A stretch of DNA of 42,884 nt, from positions 1-42,884 of the forward strand of contig JAIBBI010000031.1 in NCBI GenBank assembly GCA_019694755.1. The letters are read 5' to 3'. A program made the translations under genes and the position numbers. The number at the start of each line of letters is the position of its first letter. Position 1 is the stretch's first letter. Positions 9,569-19,081 of this stretch are shown in pieces. The notes below the pieces were generated by a model. The model made no database searches. It was not told where the DNA came from and was given only the letters and a program-made list of their open reading frames with translations. This DNA comes from Gemmataceae bacterium (GTDB lineage Bacteria > Planctomycetota > Planctomycetia > Gemmatales > Gemmataceae).

Positions 9569-9655
9569 TTGGCCCAACGGGCCAACCTTCCTTAGCCCAG
9601 CCCGCCGGGCTGGGAAAATGGACAGCGCGCAAGTGCGGCCTGAAGGGCCGCGCTC
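9569..9655 (-). repeat. Three-hairpin palindromic element, copy 2 (inverted)
   Basis: Read on the minus strand, this repeats copy 1 in the same order: GCGGCC/GGCCGC with identical flanks (9635-9651), CCCAGCCC/GGGCTGGG (9596-9614), the same linker CTAAGGAAGG (9586-9595), and a third stem TTGGCCC/GGGCCAA (9569-9585). The second and third stems differ from copy 1 in sequence but keep perfect pairing. It starts about 43 bp after the ruvX stop, so each convergent gene is followed by one copy in the same relative orientation. Confidence 0.8.
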
Positions 9656-9697
9656 GGAAACGAAGCCGACGATCCCAAACAAATCGCCTTTCGCGAT

Positions 9698-10120
9698 TCA
9701 CTCCGGGCAGCCGGCTTCCATGTACGATTGCAGGATCATCTGGGCGGCCACGCGGTCGCGGCGCTCGGCCCGCTTCCGGTGCGTGAGCCCTGCCGACCAG
9801 AGCGCGGCTTCGGCCTGCACCGTCGAGAACCGCTCGTCCCAATAATGAACCGGCAGCGACGTGACCTGATTCAGCATCTGCCCGAAGGCCCGGGCCAGTT
9901 CGGCCGACTTGCCCTCCCGGCCGTCGTTGTGCATCGGCAACCCGACGACGATCGCGACGATCTGCTCGCGGGCGATCAGCGACTTGTAGTGGGCCGCGTC
10001 CGACTCGGCATCCTGCCGTTCGTACGTCTCCAGTGGCGACGCGATGATCCGGTCCGGGTCGGTGACCGCGAACCCGACCCGCTTCATGCCGAAATCGACG
10101 CCGAGCAGCCGACCCTTCAC
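9698..10120 (-). CDS. ruvX: Putative Holliday junction resolvase / pre-16S rRNA nuclease
   Basis: A 140-residue YqgF/RuvX-family protein with an RNase H-like fold. Members process 16S rRNA 5' ends and have been proposed to resolve Holliday junctions. Visible motifs are the N-terminal LLGVDFGMKRVGFAVTD with a catalytic aspartate at D9, IVVGLPMHNDGREG in the middle, and YWDERFSTVQAE with the second acidic residue near the C-terminus. The start is the GTG at 10120, which overlaps the stop of manC as GTGA. A longer in-frame reading upstream lies inside manC and is rejected. The overlap implies translational coupling with manC, although their functions are unrelated. Confidence 0.92.
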   Translation of the reverse strand: MKGRLLGVDFGMKRVGFAVTDPDRIIASPLETYERQDAESDAAHYKSLIAREQIVAIVVGLPMHNDGREGKSAELARAFGQMLNQVTSLPVHYWDERFSTVQAEAALWSAGLTHRKRAERRDRVAAQMILQSYMEAGCPE

Positions 10121-11196
10121 AGGTACCGCTCCCAGCCCGTCTGGCCGAGTTGTTCGACGAGTTTCTTCACGGCCGTCTCGTCGCGCCGGTCGGCCACCAG
10201 CAGCGCGTCGTCGTCCTGGATGATCAAGAGGTCGTGCAGCCCGGCCGTGGCGATCAGCGATTCCGGCGGCCCGACGATGATGCAGCCGACGGTGTCGCGG
10301 CCCGCATGGTTGGCGAGGATCGTGTTGCCGCTGGCGTCCTGCGGGTGCAGCCGCTCGAGCGCGGGCCAACTGCCGACGTCGTCCCAGCGGAACGGCGCTT
10401 CGAGCATCACGACTTGCGAGGCATGCTCCATCACCGCGTAGTCGATGCTCGTCTTGTCGAGTGTCGGATACACCTCGGCGAGCACGCGGTCGGACTCGGG
10501 CGTGTCCCAAGCGTCGGCGATGGTCGCGATGCCCGCAGCGAGGGCGGGCCGGTTCTTCTTCAACTCGGCAAGCACTGCCCGAGCCTTCCACACGAAGATC
10601 CCGGCATTCCAGAAGTAGCCGCCCTCGGCGAGATACTGGGCCGCCAGTTCCGGGTCGGGCTTCTCGCGAAACGCCTCCACCCGGCTTACCACCTGTCCGC
10701 CAAACTCGCCGACGCGAGCCCCCCGGCGGATGTAGCCGTACCCGGTGGCCGGGTAGGTCGGCGTGATGCCCAGCGTCGCGAGCGCATCGGGATGAGTGTC
10801 GACGGCCAGCACGGCGGCGGCGACGGCCCGGCGGAACGACTCGGCCGGCTCAATCACGTGGTCGGCGGGCGACACCAGCATCGTCGCGTCGGCATCGGTG
10901 CGGGCGATCAGGGCGGCCGCCAGGCCGATGCACGCGGCCGTGTCGCGCCCGGCCGGCTCGCCGACGATCTGATGGGCGGGCACGTGCGGCAGTTGCCGGA
11001 GCACCTCGTTGCGGTGCCGGTCGGCCGTGAACACCCACGTCCGCTCCGCAGCGATCGGCGCCTCGATGCGGTCGGCCGCCTGCTGGATCAGCGACCGGTC
11101 GCCGGTCATCGTGAGAAACTGTTTGGGCCGGGCCGCCCGGCTCCGCGGCCAGAACCGCGTCCCGCCGCCGCCCGCCATGATGAGTGCATGTAGCAT
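10117..11196 (-). CDS. manC: Mannose-1-phosphate guanylyltransferase
   Basis: This enzyme makes GDP-mannose from mannose-1-phosphate and GTP, the precursor for mannosylated polysaccharides and GDP-fucose. The 359-residue protein opens with the nucleotidyltransferase signature MAGGGGTRFWPRSR (residues 7-20) and keeps YGYIRRG, the product-binding FREKPD, and a downstream FRWDDVGSW typical of ManC. It lacks the C-terminal phosphomannose isomerase domain of bifunctional enzymes; the length matches the single-domain type. The stop overlaps the ruvX start by four bases. It is divergent from the glycine-rich secreted protein at 11431 across a gap with a plausible promoter for that gene. Confidence 0.94.
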   Translation of the reverse strand: MLHALIMAGGGGTRFWPRSRAARPKQFLTMTGDRSLIQQAADRIEAPIAAERTWVFTADRHRNEVLRQLPHVPAHQIVGEPAGRDTAACIGLAAALIARTDADATMLVSPADHVIEPAESFRRAVAAAVLAVDTHPDALATLGITPTYPATGYGYIRRGARVGEFGGQVVSRVEAFREKPDPELAAQYLAEGGYFWNAGIFVWKARAVLAELKKNRPALAAGIATIADAWDTPESDRVLAEVYPTLDKTSIDYAVMEHASQVVMLEAPFRWDDVGSWPALERLHPQDASGNTILANHAGRDTVGCIIVGPPESLIATAGLHDLLIIQDDDALLVADRRDETAVKKLVEQLGQTGWERYL

Positions 11197-11233
11197 CCGT
11201 TCATATTACGGCCCAATCTCGCGATTCGTCCCC

Positions 11234-11263
11234 TTGACTTGTCGCGGGACATCGCGCTATGGT
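11234..11263 (+). promoter_or_regulatory. Candidate sigma-70-type promoter
   Basis: TTGACT (11234-11239) and TATGGT (11258-11263) are separated by 18 bp in the gap between manC and the glycine-rich secreted protein. It would give a leader of roughly 160 nt for the gene starting at 11431. The rest of the 11197-11430 gap shows nothing else recognisable. The call is from consensus similarity only. Confidence 0.45.
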
Positions 11264-11430
11264 GGAAGTGAGGGGCGCGGCCAGCATCCATCCTGTCTTT
11301 TCCCGGCCCGCCGCCCGACGTTCGTCCCCATCCGTCGCCTGTCGCCGACTTCGACCCACCGAGTTTCGTCGCGTCAACGGTCCGTACCGGTCGCCGCGTG
11401 TGGTCGCATCAACAACCGGGGGAGTGCAAC

Positions 11431-11928
11431 ATGGCTATCGTTCGATGGGTGCAGGTCACAGGCTTCGCGTTCGCCGCCGTCGCGGCCACGCTGCTCGCAG
11501 CCGAGTCGGTCTCGGCGCAGGGCAAAGGTGGTGGGGGTGGTGGGGGCAAAGGTGGCGGGGGGCCATCCTCGAAATCGGGCGGTGGTGGAGGTGGTGGCGG
11601 TTGCCAGGGCAAGGACAAACAGAAATCCTCGGGTAGCAGCACCTCCGGCACGACATCGTCCGCCCGGCCCGGCATGTCAGCGACAGGATCAACAACCGCG
11701 ACCACGAATACGACCGCATCGACATCGTCGCTGCTCCAGAAGCGGGCCACGCTTCAAGCAGCGCTGGACCGCACCAACGCCTACCTCGCCGCCCAGCAGC
11801 AGTATCCGAACCTGTACGCGCTGCAAATCCAGCAGGGCAACCCCGTGGTCCTCGCCGAGTTGCAGAAGCAGCAGGGGCTGTCCGCCGCTATTGCACAGAT
11901 CGACGCACAACTGGCATCGTCGCGGTGA
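11431..11928 (+). CDS. Secreted glycine-rich small protein
   Basis: A 165-residue protein with no family I recognise. It has a clear signal peptide (MAIVRWVQVTGFAFAAVAATLLAAESVSA), then a low-complexity stretch of glycine runs broken by lysines and one cysteine (about residues 31-60), a Ser/Thr-rich linker, and a C-terminal Gln/Ala/Leu-rich segment likely to be helical or coiled-coil (about residues 100-165). The start is the ATG at 11431, preceded by a strong purine-rich site (GGGGGAG) about 7 bp upstream; an in-frame GTG upstream would place extra residues before the signal peptide. A surface or envelope-filling role is possible, but no function should be assigned. Confidence 0.75.
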   Translation: MAIVRWVQVTGFAFAAVAATLLAAESVSAQGKGGGGGGGKGGGGPSSKSGGGGGGGGCQGKDKQKSSGSSTSGTTSSARPGMSATGSTTATTNTTASTSSLLQKRATLQAALDRTNAYLAAQQQYPNLYALQIQQGNPVVLAELQKQQGLSAAIAQIDAQLASSR

Positions 11929-11935
11929 GTGAAGT

Positions 11936-12029
11936 CCAACCACGAAGGCACGAAGACTCAAAGGATAACACGAAGTAGAGACTTCGAATGACTCTCTACT
12001 TCGTCCGGCATTCGTATCTTCGTGGTTGG
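11936..12029. repeat. MITE-like nested inverted repeat
   Basis: A 94-bp intergenic hairpin. The outer arms CCAACCACGAAG (11936-11947) and CTTCGTGGTTGG (12018-12029) are perfect 12-bp inverted repeats. The inner arms ACGAAGTAGAGA (11970-11981) and TCTCTACTTCGT (11993-12004) are another perfect 12-bp pair with an 11-nt loop. The segments between the arms are imperfectly complementary and contain reiterated CACGAAG-like words. No ORF lies within it. It sits between the glycine-rich protein and the PVC haem protein and is clearly less GC-rich than its surroundings. Confidence 0.7.
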
Positions 12030-12139
12030 TGTTTGTTGCGAGTCACCGGCGACTTTCAACTCCGACATTCCAATGTTCGACAACCGTCGGATCCCAGACA
12101 CATCCGCAACGACCGCGCCGATTCCGCTACCATTTCAGG

Positions 12140-15100
12140 ATGAAGCGCACACTCCTCGCGGCTTGGGCGTTGCTGGTCGCTGCTTCGCCCGCCGCCGCCC
12201 AGAAGCAGTTCGGCTTTGACAACGCCAAGCCGAGCGGGCAGCCGTATCTGACGCCGGAGGAGACGGTCCGGCGGATGAAGGTGCCCGAAGGGTTCCGCGT
12301 CGAGTTGTTTGCCGGCGAGCCGATGGTGATCAACCCGATCGCGTTCACCGTCGACGAGCGCGGCCGATTGTGGGTCGTCGAATGTTACGAATACCCGAGC
12401 CGGACTCCGCCCGGGAAAATGCCCCGCGACCGCATCGTCATCCTCGAAGACACCGACGGCGACGGCCGGGCCGACAAGCGCACCGTTTTCTGCGAAGGCA
12501 AGGACTTCCCCGATCGCTTCGACCTCGCCAGCGGCATTGAAGTCGGCCACGGCGGCGTGTTCCTCGGAGCCGCTCCGTTTCTCTGGTTCATCGAGAACAA
12601 GAACGACAAGCCGGGCCGGTTCGAGAAACTGCTCTCCGGATTTGGCAGCCAGGACACCCACGAGACGCTCAACACGTTTCAGTGGGGCCCCGACGGCTGG
12701 CTCTACGGCCTGCACGGCATCTTCACCCACTCGAACGTGAAGTCGGCCGCGGACGGCCCCGGCGTGAAGATGGACGCGGCCGTCTGGCGCTATCATCCCA
12801 CCTGTCGCAAGTTCGAGATCGTCGCCGAGGGGACTTCCAACCCCTGGGGCTGGGACTTTCGCAATTCCGACGGCGAGATGATCCTCGCGTGCTGCGTCAT
12901 CCCGCACCTCTTCCACATCACTCCGGGCGGCATCTACAAGAGGCAGGCGGGAAGCAGCAAGAACCCCTACGCCTACGGCTACCTCAACGAAATCTGCGAC
13001 CACACCTTTCATAAGGAGAGTGGCTGGGCCCATGCGGGGCTGCTCAGCCTCGATACGGCGGTCATGCCGAAGGAGTATCGTGACAGCGTCATCTTCGGCT
13101 CCATCCACGGCAGTTCGATCAAGCGGAACACGCTGAAGCGGCACGGCTCGACTTTCATCGCTAGCAAGGCCCCGGACTTTCTGGTGAGCGAGGATAAGAA
13201 TGTCCGCCCGATCAACCTCCGCTGGGGCCCGAACGGCGAAATCTACCTGATCGACTGGCACGACCAGAACCCGTGCCATCAAGCCGAGGCCGGGAGCTGG
13301 GACTACGAGCGCGGCCGGGTGTACCGGATCGTGCCGCCGGGCGTGAAGGCGGCGAAGGCCCCGGACCTGGCCAAGCTGACGAACGATGACCTGAAGGCGA
13401 CATTCTGGGACGAGGGACATCTCGCACGAATTCGCAAGTCCGTGCCAATTTCAGATGAGCAGCTGTATGCGCCCTGGATGTACCGAACATGCCAAAGGCT
13501 ACGTGACGAGCGTGGACCTGCGCTCGGCAAGTCAGAACCACCTATGGCGGCCTTAGACGGGCTGCCCGTCACTTGGCGTTACGACGCCAAGAAGGTGTAC
13601 TCTCACGTTCACCGCGTGACAGAGACAACTCGAAGAGCGTGTGGCGTATCGACGCCGGAAGCCGCCCAACAAATGGCTGAAATTCGAATCAAAGTCTATC
13701 GCGAGGTATTCGACTCAGTCGAACATGATGCGGCGTTGGTGGGTTTGGTCGCCGAGTGGGCGGTCTATTCGATGCTTGACAATGAACGGCGAGTCCTCGC
13801 ATCGATGGCAGTGCGACTGGCTGACAAGGCCGATATCGAGGAAGTTGTTCACCCGCTGATGCGATTGTCTGAACCCACTGACCCGGTGTTGCCGCTTCTG
13901 CTTTGGTGGGCTTATGAGCCTACACTCGTGAGGCGAACCGACGCGGAGTTGTCGTGGCTCCGGACCAACGCCGCCGAACGGCCGTTCGTCGCCGACCACA
14001 TTCTCCCCCGCGCGGTCCGTCGAATTGCCGCGATGGACATATCGCGTGCCGTCGACTTCGTCACCTCGCTTAATGGCGCGCCGCAGTTGAAAGCTCTTGA
14101 AGGTCTGGCAACGGCAATGGAGGGGCGGTTGGTCGATCCTCCCGCTAGTTGGGTCGCACTCAAGACAAAGCTGGAGTCAGATCGCGCTGCCGCGCCGTCG
14201 CTCAAAAAGCTGGCCGTCTGCTTTCGCGACCGTGCGGCGGCCGAGGCTGCATTTGCCGTCCTGCGTGACGCGACCCGATCGCCGGCCGAGCGACTGGACG
14301 CACTGCCACTCGCTCAGGGATTGCGCTCTGCCGAAGTCGCTCAGGTGTGTTGCGAGCTGGCGAGCCAGACCGGCGATGTTGCACTTCGTCGCGCCGCCCT
14401 CCGCTCGCTCGCCGAGTTCGACGGGGCGATGATCCCCGAGAAACTGCTCGCCGCCTGGCCGACGTTGCCGCCTACACTGCGCGGCGAAGCGGTCGGCATC
14501 CTCGCCGGGCGCAAGGAGTGGGCGAAGCAATTGATTGGCGCGGTCGAGTCCAAGCGGGTGGCCGTGGGTGAGTTGAACACCTCCGTCGCACTTCGCCTGC
14601 ATGCTTACAAGGACAAGGAACTTTCCGCGACCGTCGACCGCGTGTGGGGCCCCGTCCGCGTGGCGTCGGCCGACATGGGTCGCCTTATTGACGAGAAACG
14701 GCTGGTACTCCAAGCCGGGTCCGCGTCATTCAGCCGCGGCAAAAAGCTGTTCACGGAGCATTGCGGCAAATGCCATCAGTTCGAGGGCGCGGGCCATCAC
14801 GTCGGCCCCGCGCTCGACGGGGCGGGCCGGGATATCGAGTACCTGCTCGTCAACGTTCTCGACCCGAACCGGGTGGTCGGCGCTCCCTATCAACTCCGCC
14901 GGGCGATTCTGAACAACGGCCGGATTGAAGAAGGCATGCTGCAAGCCGAAGATGCGAACACCGTGACCCTGATTCAGGAAAACGACCAGCTCAAGGTTCT
15001 GCCGCGGAAGGACATCGACGAGTTGCAAGTCAGCGAGAAGTCAGTAATGCCCGAGGGGCTGACCAAACCGCTCAGCGATCAGGATTTCCGTGACCTGATC

Positions 15101-15439
15101 CGCTACGCGATGGCTCACCCCTACGTGATAGCCTGGCAGGTCGAGGGGCGAAGCGTGGCCGCGCCGATAACCGGAGCCTGGACGCTCCCGGCCAATACCC
15201 GGGCGACCGCCGGGTTCTCGGCCGGGCAGTCGATGACGACGAAACTTCAGATCGTCGCGTCCGGCCCGGTGCGCGTGATGCTCGATGGCAACGTCGTTTA
15301 CGATGGACCAAAAACAGACGCGAGCATCGAAGTCAAGCTGGCAGCGGGGGCGCATCGGCTCACGGTCGAATCAGTCCCGGGGGCGACACTGTCCGTCCGG
15401 CTTCTGGACCCCGACCGCCGGCTGACGTATCCCGAGTAG
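12140..15439 (+). CDS. PVC-type haem-binding CxxCH protein with dehydrogenase-like beta-propeller
   Basis: A 1099-residue exported protein of the Pirellula/Verrucomicrobium membrane-bound dehydrogenase type. The signal peptide MKRTLLAAWALLVAASPAAAQ is followed by an N-terminal propeller domain (about 30-430) with family hallmarks such as VPEGFRVELFAGEP, WVVECYEYP and NPWGWDFRNSDGEM. A long helical, HEAT-like middle (about 440-850) leads to a monohaem cytochrome c domain with C875-G-K-C878-H879 and downstream family motif residues, then a short beta-rich tail. It is presumably periplasmic and passes electrons from an unidentified, perhaps sugar-type, substrate (inference). The ATG at 12140 is chosen because it directly precedes the signal peptide. 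Codons at about 13430-13970 are visibly less GC-rich than the rest of the gene. Confidence 0.9.
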   Translation: MKRTLLAAWALLVAASPAAAQKQFGFDNAKPSGQPYLTPEETVRRMKVPEGFRVELFAGEPMVINPIAFTVDERGRLWVVECYEYPSRTPPGKMPRDRIVILEDTDGDGRADKRTVFCEGKDFPDRFDLASGIEVGHGGVFLGAAPFLWFIENKNDKPGRFEKLLSGFGSQDTHETLNTFQWGPDGWLYGLHGIFTHSNVKSAADGPGVKMDAAVWRYHPTCRKFEIVAEGTSNPWGWDFRNSDGEMILACCVIPHLFHITPGGIYKRQAGSSKNPYAYGYLNEICDHTFHKESGWAHAGLLSLDTAVMPKEYRDSVIFGSIHGSSIKRNTLKRHGSTFIASKAPDFLVSEDKNVRPINLRWGPNGEIYLIDWHDQNPCHQAEAGSWDYERGRVYRIVPPGVKAAKAPDLAKLTNDDLKATFWDEGHLARIRKSVPISDEQLYAPWMYRTCQRLRDERGPALGKSEPPMAALDGLPVTWRYDAKKVYSHVHRVTETTRRACGVSTPEAAQQMAEIRIKVYREVFDSVEHDAALVGLVAEWAVYSMLDNERRVLASMAVRLADKADIEEVVHPLMRLSEPTDPVLPLLLWWAYEPTLVRRTDAELSWLRTNAAERPFVADHILPRAVRRIAAMDISRAVDFVTSLNGAPQLKALEGLATAMEGRLVDPPASWVALKTKLESDRAAAPSLKKLAVCFRDRAAAEAAFAVLRDATRSPAERLDALPLAQGLRSAEVAQVCCELASQTGDVALRRAALRSLAEFDGAMIPEKLLAAWPTLPPTLRGEAVGILAGRKEWAKQLIGAVESKRVAVGELNTSVALRLHAYKDKELSATVDRVWGPVRVASADMGRLIDEKRLVLQAGSASFSRGKKLFTEHCGKCHQFEGAGHHVGPALDGAGRDIEYLLVNVLDPNRVVGAPYQLRRAILNNGRIEEGMLQAEDANTVTLIQENDQLKVLPRKDIDELQVSEKSVMPEGLTKPLSDQDFRDLIRYAMAHPYVIAWQVEGRSVAAPITGAWTLPANTRATAGFSAGQSMTTKLQIVASGPVRVMLDGNVVYDGPKTDASIEVKLAAGAHRLTVESVPGATLSVRLLDPDRRLTYPE

Positions 15440-15459
15440 GAGATAACGGAGACATCGTC

Positions 15460-16026
15460 ATGGCCGACCTCATCGACGCCGACGAACTGAAGCAACAGGC
15501 GCAGGACCGGTTTACAAAAAAGGTCGCGCTCTCGGTCGCGGTCTATGCCGTAGTTCTGGCCATCACCGCGCTGGGCGGCAGCAACGCCATGAAAGACGCG
15601 ATGCTTCACCAGATGAAAGCGTCGAACCTCTGGGCCTACTACCAGGCGAAGTCGGGCCGGGAGTATTCGACGAAGCTCACGCTCGACCGCTTCGACTTCG
15701 ACCGCAGCTACCTTCCGAAAGAGGTCGGCGACCGTGCCGACGAGACCGTCAACCGGCTGAAGCAGGATGCGGAGCGGTACGGCCGGGAGAAAGACGAGAT
15801 CAAGGTCCAGGCCGAGGCGCGGGAAGCCGACCGCGACCTGGCGATGAAGCGTGACCCGTATTTCGATTACGCCGAAGTCCTGCTGCAGATCGCCATCGTC
15901 CTGGCATCGGTCGCCATTCTGAGTCGATCCCGGCCCACGTGGTGGATCAGCCTGGTGCTGGCGGCCATCGGCACCCTACTTTGTGTGAACGGGCACACAC
16001 TACTGTTGAAAGTCCCCGGATTCTGA
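15460..16026 (+). CDS. DUF4337 family membrane protein
   Basis: A 188-residue protein of the DUF4337 family, common in bacteria but of unknown function. One hydrophobic segment lies near the N-terminus (about 22-40), followed by a long charged, probably coiled-coil region (about 60-130) and two closely spaced C-terminal transmembrane segments (about 133-153 and 159-181). The conserved core includes NAMKDAML and the NLWAYYQAKS stretch typical of the family. It begins 20 bp after the PVC haem protein on the same strand, so co-transcription is likely, but no functional connection is known. Confidence 0.85.
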   Translation: MADLIDADELKQQAQDRFTKKVALSVAVYAVVLAITALGGSNAMKDAMLHQMKASNLWAYYQAKSGREYSTKLTLDRFDFDRSYLPKEVGDRADETVNRLKQDAERYGREKDEIKVQAEAREADRDLAMKRDPYFDYAEVLLQIAIVLASVAILSRSRPTWWISLVLAAIGTLLCVNGHTLLLKVPGF

Positions 16027-16074
16027 GCCGGAACACCGGCATCGTTCCCGTCACAACCGCACCAGTTTCGCGGT

Positions 16075-16132
16075 CCGGTTTTACCGGCACGTTTTGCCGG
16101 GAATACCCGCGCTCCGCCATTGTGGAGCGCGG
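16075..16132. repeat. Hairpin cluster after the DUF4337 gene
   Basis: Closely packed inverted repeats: CCGGT/ACCGG (16075-16087), the overlapping CCGGCA/TGCCGG (16084-16100, loop CGTTT), and CCGCGCTCC/GGAGCGCGG (16107-16115 and 16124-16132, loop of 8). They start about 50 bp after the DUF4337 stop. The last stem is not followed by a T-run, so a classical intrinsic terminator is not clear, although a 3'-end role is plausible. Confidence 0.55.
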
Positions 16133-16140
16133 ACCGCGCG

Positions 16141-16162
16141 GTTAACTTCAGGTATAGTTAAC
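16141..16162. promoter_or_regulatory. Paired GTTAAC sites around a -10-like TATAGT
   Basis: Two copies of the palindromic hexamer GTTAAC (16141-16146 and 16157-16162) lie 16 bp apart, about one and a half helical turns. The second overlaps TATAGT (16153-16158), which could be the -10 of the ketosynthase gene. The arrangement looks like an operator over a promoter, but no -35 is evident and the short sites could be chance. Confidence 0.35.
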
Positions 16163-16284
16163 AAATAGAGAGACTGGGCGGTTTAGGGATCGAACACAGC
16201 CTGCGTAACCCGCAGGCTCGGCCTGGTATGTCCGCCGCGATCGGGAGGAGCTACCCCGCCGCGGCACGTCTGGGGCATACGGTC

Positions 16285-17577
16285 ATGCGTCGCGTTGTCG
16301 TCAGCGGGCTGGGTGTCGTCGCGCCAAACGGTGTCGGGAAAGACGCGTTCTGGGACGCCTGCCGGGAGGGGCGGTCCGGCGTCGGTGAGATCAAGTCGTT
16401 CGATTCGACCAACTACCCCGTGCGCGTGGCGGGCGAAGTCAAGGACTTCGACGTCACACCCTTCGTCCCCGCCGAGCATCGCAAGTCGATCAAGGTCATG
16501 AGCCGGCCGACGCGGTTCGCCGTCGGGGCGGCCGCGCTGGCCGCGAAAGACGCCGGGCTCGACCTGGCCACGCACGACCCCGAGCGGATCGGCGTCGTAA
16601 TGGGCACCGGCGTCGTTCCCGTCGACATGGGTGAGCTGACTCCCGCACTGGTCGAGTCGGCCGACGAGAACGGCAAGCTGCAGATCGACCGCCTCGGCAA
16701 GCACGCGCCGGACGTGCTGTACCCGATGTGGATGCTGAAATACCTGCCGAACATGGTCGCGGCCCACGTCTCGCTCGCACTCGGGGCTCAGGGTCCGAAC
16801 AGCACCATCACCACGGCGTGCGTGGCCGGTACCCAGGCGATTGGCGAGGCGTTTCGCCTGATCGCCCGTGGCGACGCCGACGTGATGTTCGCCGGCGGTG
16901 CGGACAGCCGGATCGACCCGCTCCTTCTCCTGGCCTACACCCGGCTCGGCACGCTGGGCAAGACCGAGGGTCGTCGACCCGAAGAGGTATCCCGGCCGTT
17001 CGACCGCACCCGCGACGGGTTCGTGATGGGTGAAGGTGCGGGCGTCCTCGTGCTGGAAGATTACGAACGGGCCAAAGCCCGCGGGGCACAGATCTACGCG
17101 GAAGTCTGCGGGTTCGGCTCGAGCTTCGATGCCTACTCACTGCTCAAGCCGGACCCCGAGGCCCGCGGGGCGGCCCGGGCGATCGAATCCGCGCTGCGGG
17201 AAGCCGGGATCAACCGCGACGAGGTGAACTACGTCAACGCGCACGGCACCAGCACCCGGCTCAACGACCAGATGGAGACGGTGGCGGTGAAGCGGGTGTT
17301 CGGCGAACACGCCCGCCGGCTGCCGATGTCGTCCATCAAGTCGATGATCGGCCACCTGATCGGGGCGGCCGGGGCGGTCGAGGCGGTCGCACTCTCCATG
17401 TCGCTGTCGCAGGGGACGGTGCCGCCGACGATCAACCTGTTCGAGCGCGACCCCGATTGCGACCTGGATTACGTACCGAACACGGCCCGCGACGTGCCGG
17501 TGCGTACGGCCGTGAGCACCAGTTTCGGGTTCGGCGGCCAGAACGGCGCTCTGGTGATGCGTCGCCTGGTGGCCTGA
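16285..17577 (+). CDS. fabF: Beta-ketoacyl-ACP synthase II-type ketosynthase
   Basis: This condensing enzyme elongates acyl-ACP with malonyl-ACP in type II fatty acid synthesis. The 430-residue protein begins with RRVVVSGLGVVAPNG and has the full thiolase-fold catalytic set: nucleophile C179 in TTACVAGTQ, H320 in NAHGTSTRLND, K352 and H357 in SIKSMIGHLIGAAGA, and a C-terminal STSFGFGGQN. The ATG at 16285 is chosen because homology begins there; an upstream in-frame ATG at 16228 would add 19 residues unlike the family. It stands without acpP, fabD or fabG neighbours, so it may be one of several FabF-like paralogues, perhaps specialised. It is not a chain-length factor because the active-site cysteine is present. 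Confidence 0.92.
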   Translation: MRRVVVSGLGVVAPNGVGKDAFWDACREGRSGVGEIKSFDSTNYPVRVAGEVKDFDVTPFVPAEHRKSIKVMSRPTRFAVGAAALAAKDAGLDLATHDPERIGVVMGTGVVPVDMGELTPALVESADENGKLQIDRLGKHAPDVLYPMWMLKYLPNMVAAHVSLALGAQGPNSTITTACVAGTQAIGEAFRLIARGDADVMFAGGADSRIDPLLLLAYTRLGTLGKTEGRRPEEVSRPFDRTRDGFVMGEGAGVLVLEDYERAKARGAQIYAEVCGFGSSFDAYSLLKPDPEARGAARAIESALREAGINRDEVNYVNAHGTSTRLNDQMETVAVKRVFGEHARRLPMSSIKSMIGHLIGAAGAVEAVALSMSLSQGTVPPTINLFERDPDCDLDYVPNTARDVPVRTAVSTSFGFGGQNGALVMRRLVA

Positions 17578-17696
17578 ACCGCCCTCCGCGGCCCGGCCGG
17601 GTGGACTCGCACGTCCCGGTCGGGTACAACGCCCTCCGGCGGAATAAATTCCGGAGTGGCTTGGCCGCAGGCGGGCCGCTTCCTGTCCTGATATCC

Positions 17697-17702
17697 GAGG
17701 AG
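17697..17702 (+). promoter_or_regulatory. Shine-Dalgarno site fixing the dehydrogenase start
   Basis: GAGGAG lies 6 bp before the ATG at 17709. It supports this start over the longer in-frame reading that runs back into the end of the ketosynthase gene. Confidence 0.7.
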
Positions 17703-17708
17703 TGGTCG

Positions 17709-19073
<1,365 letters not shown>

Positions 19074-19081
19074 TCTGAATC

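Larger units (their letters stand above)
9273..9697. other. 425-bp convergent intergenic region holding two inverted hairpin elements
   Basis: No gene is supported here. The region separates the ends of the convergent serine hydrolase and ruvX genes and is occupied largely by two inverted copies of a three-hairpin element (9329-9414 and 9569-9655). The middle part (about 9421-9565) is less GC-rich and shows no clear coding potential. Short open frames running through the palindromes encode runs such as ERGPSGR and PARRAGLRKVGP, which are translations of the repeats rather than protein genes. Confidence 0.8.

Noticed and set aside
9389-9682. Short minus-strand frame encoding ERGPSGR and PARRAGLRKVGP
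   Set aside because: It is the translation of the palindromic repeat element; no ribosome-binding site, and the sequence is explained by the hairpins.
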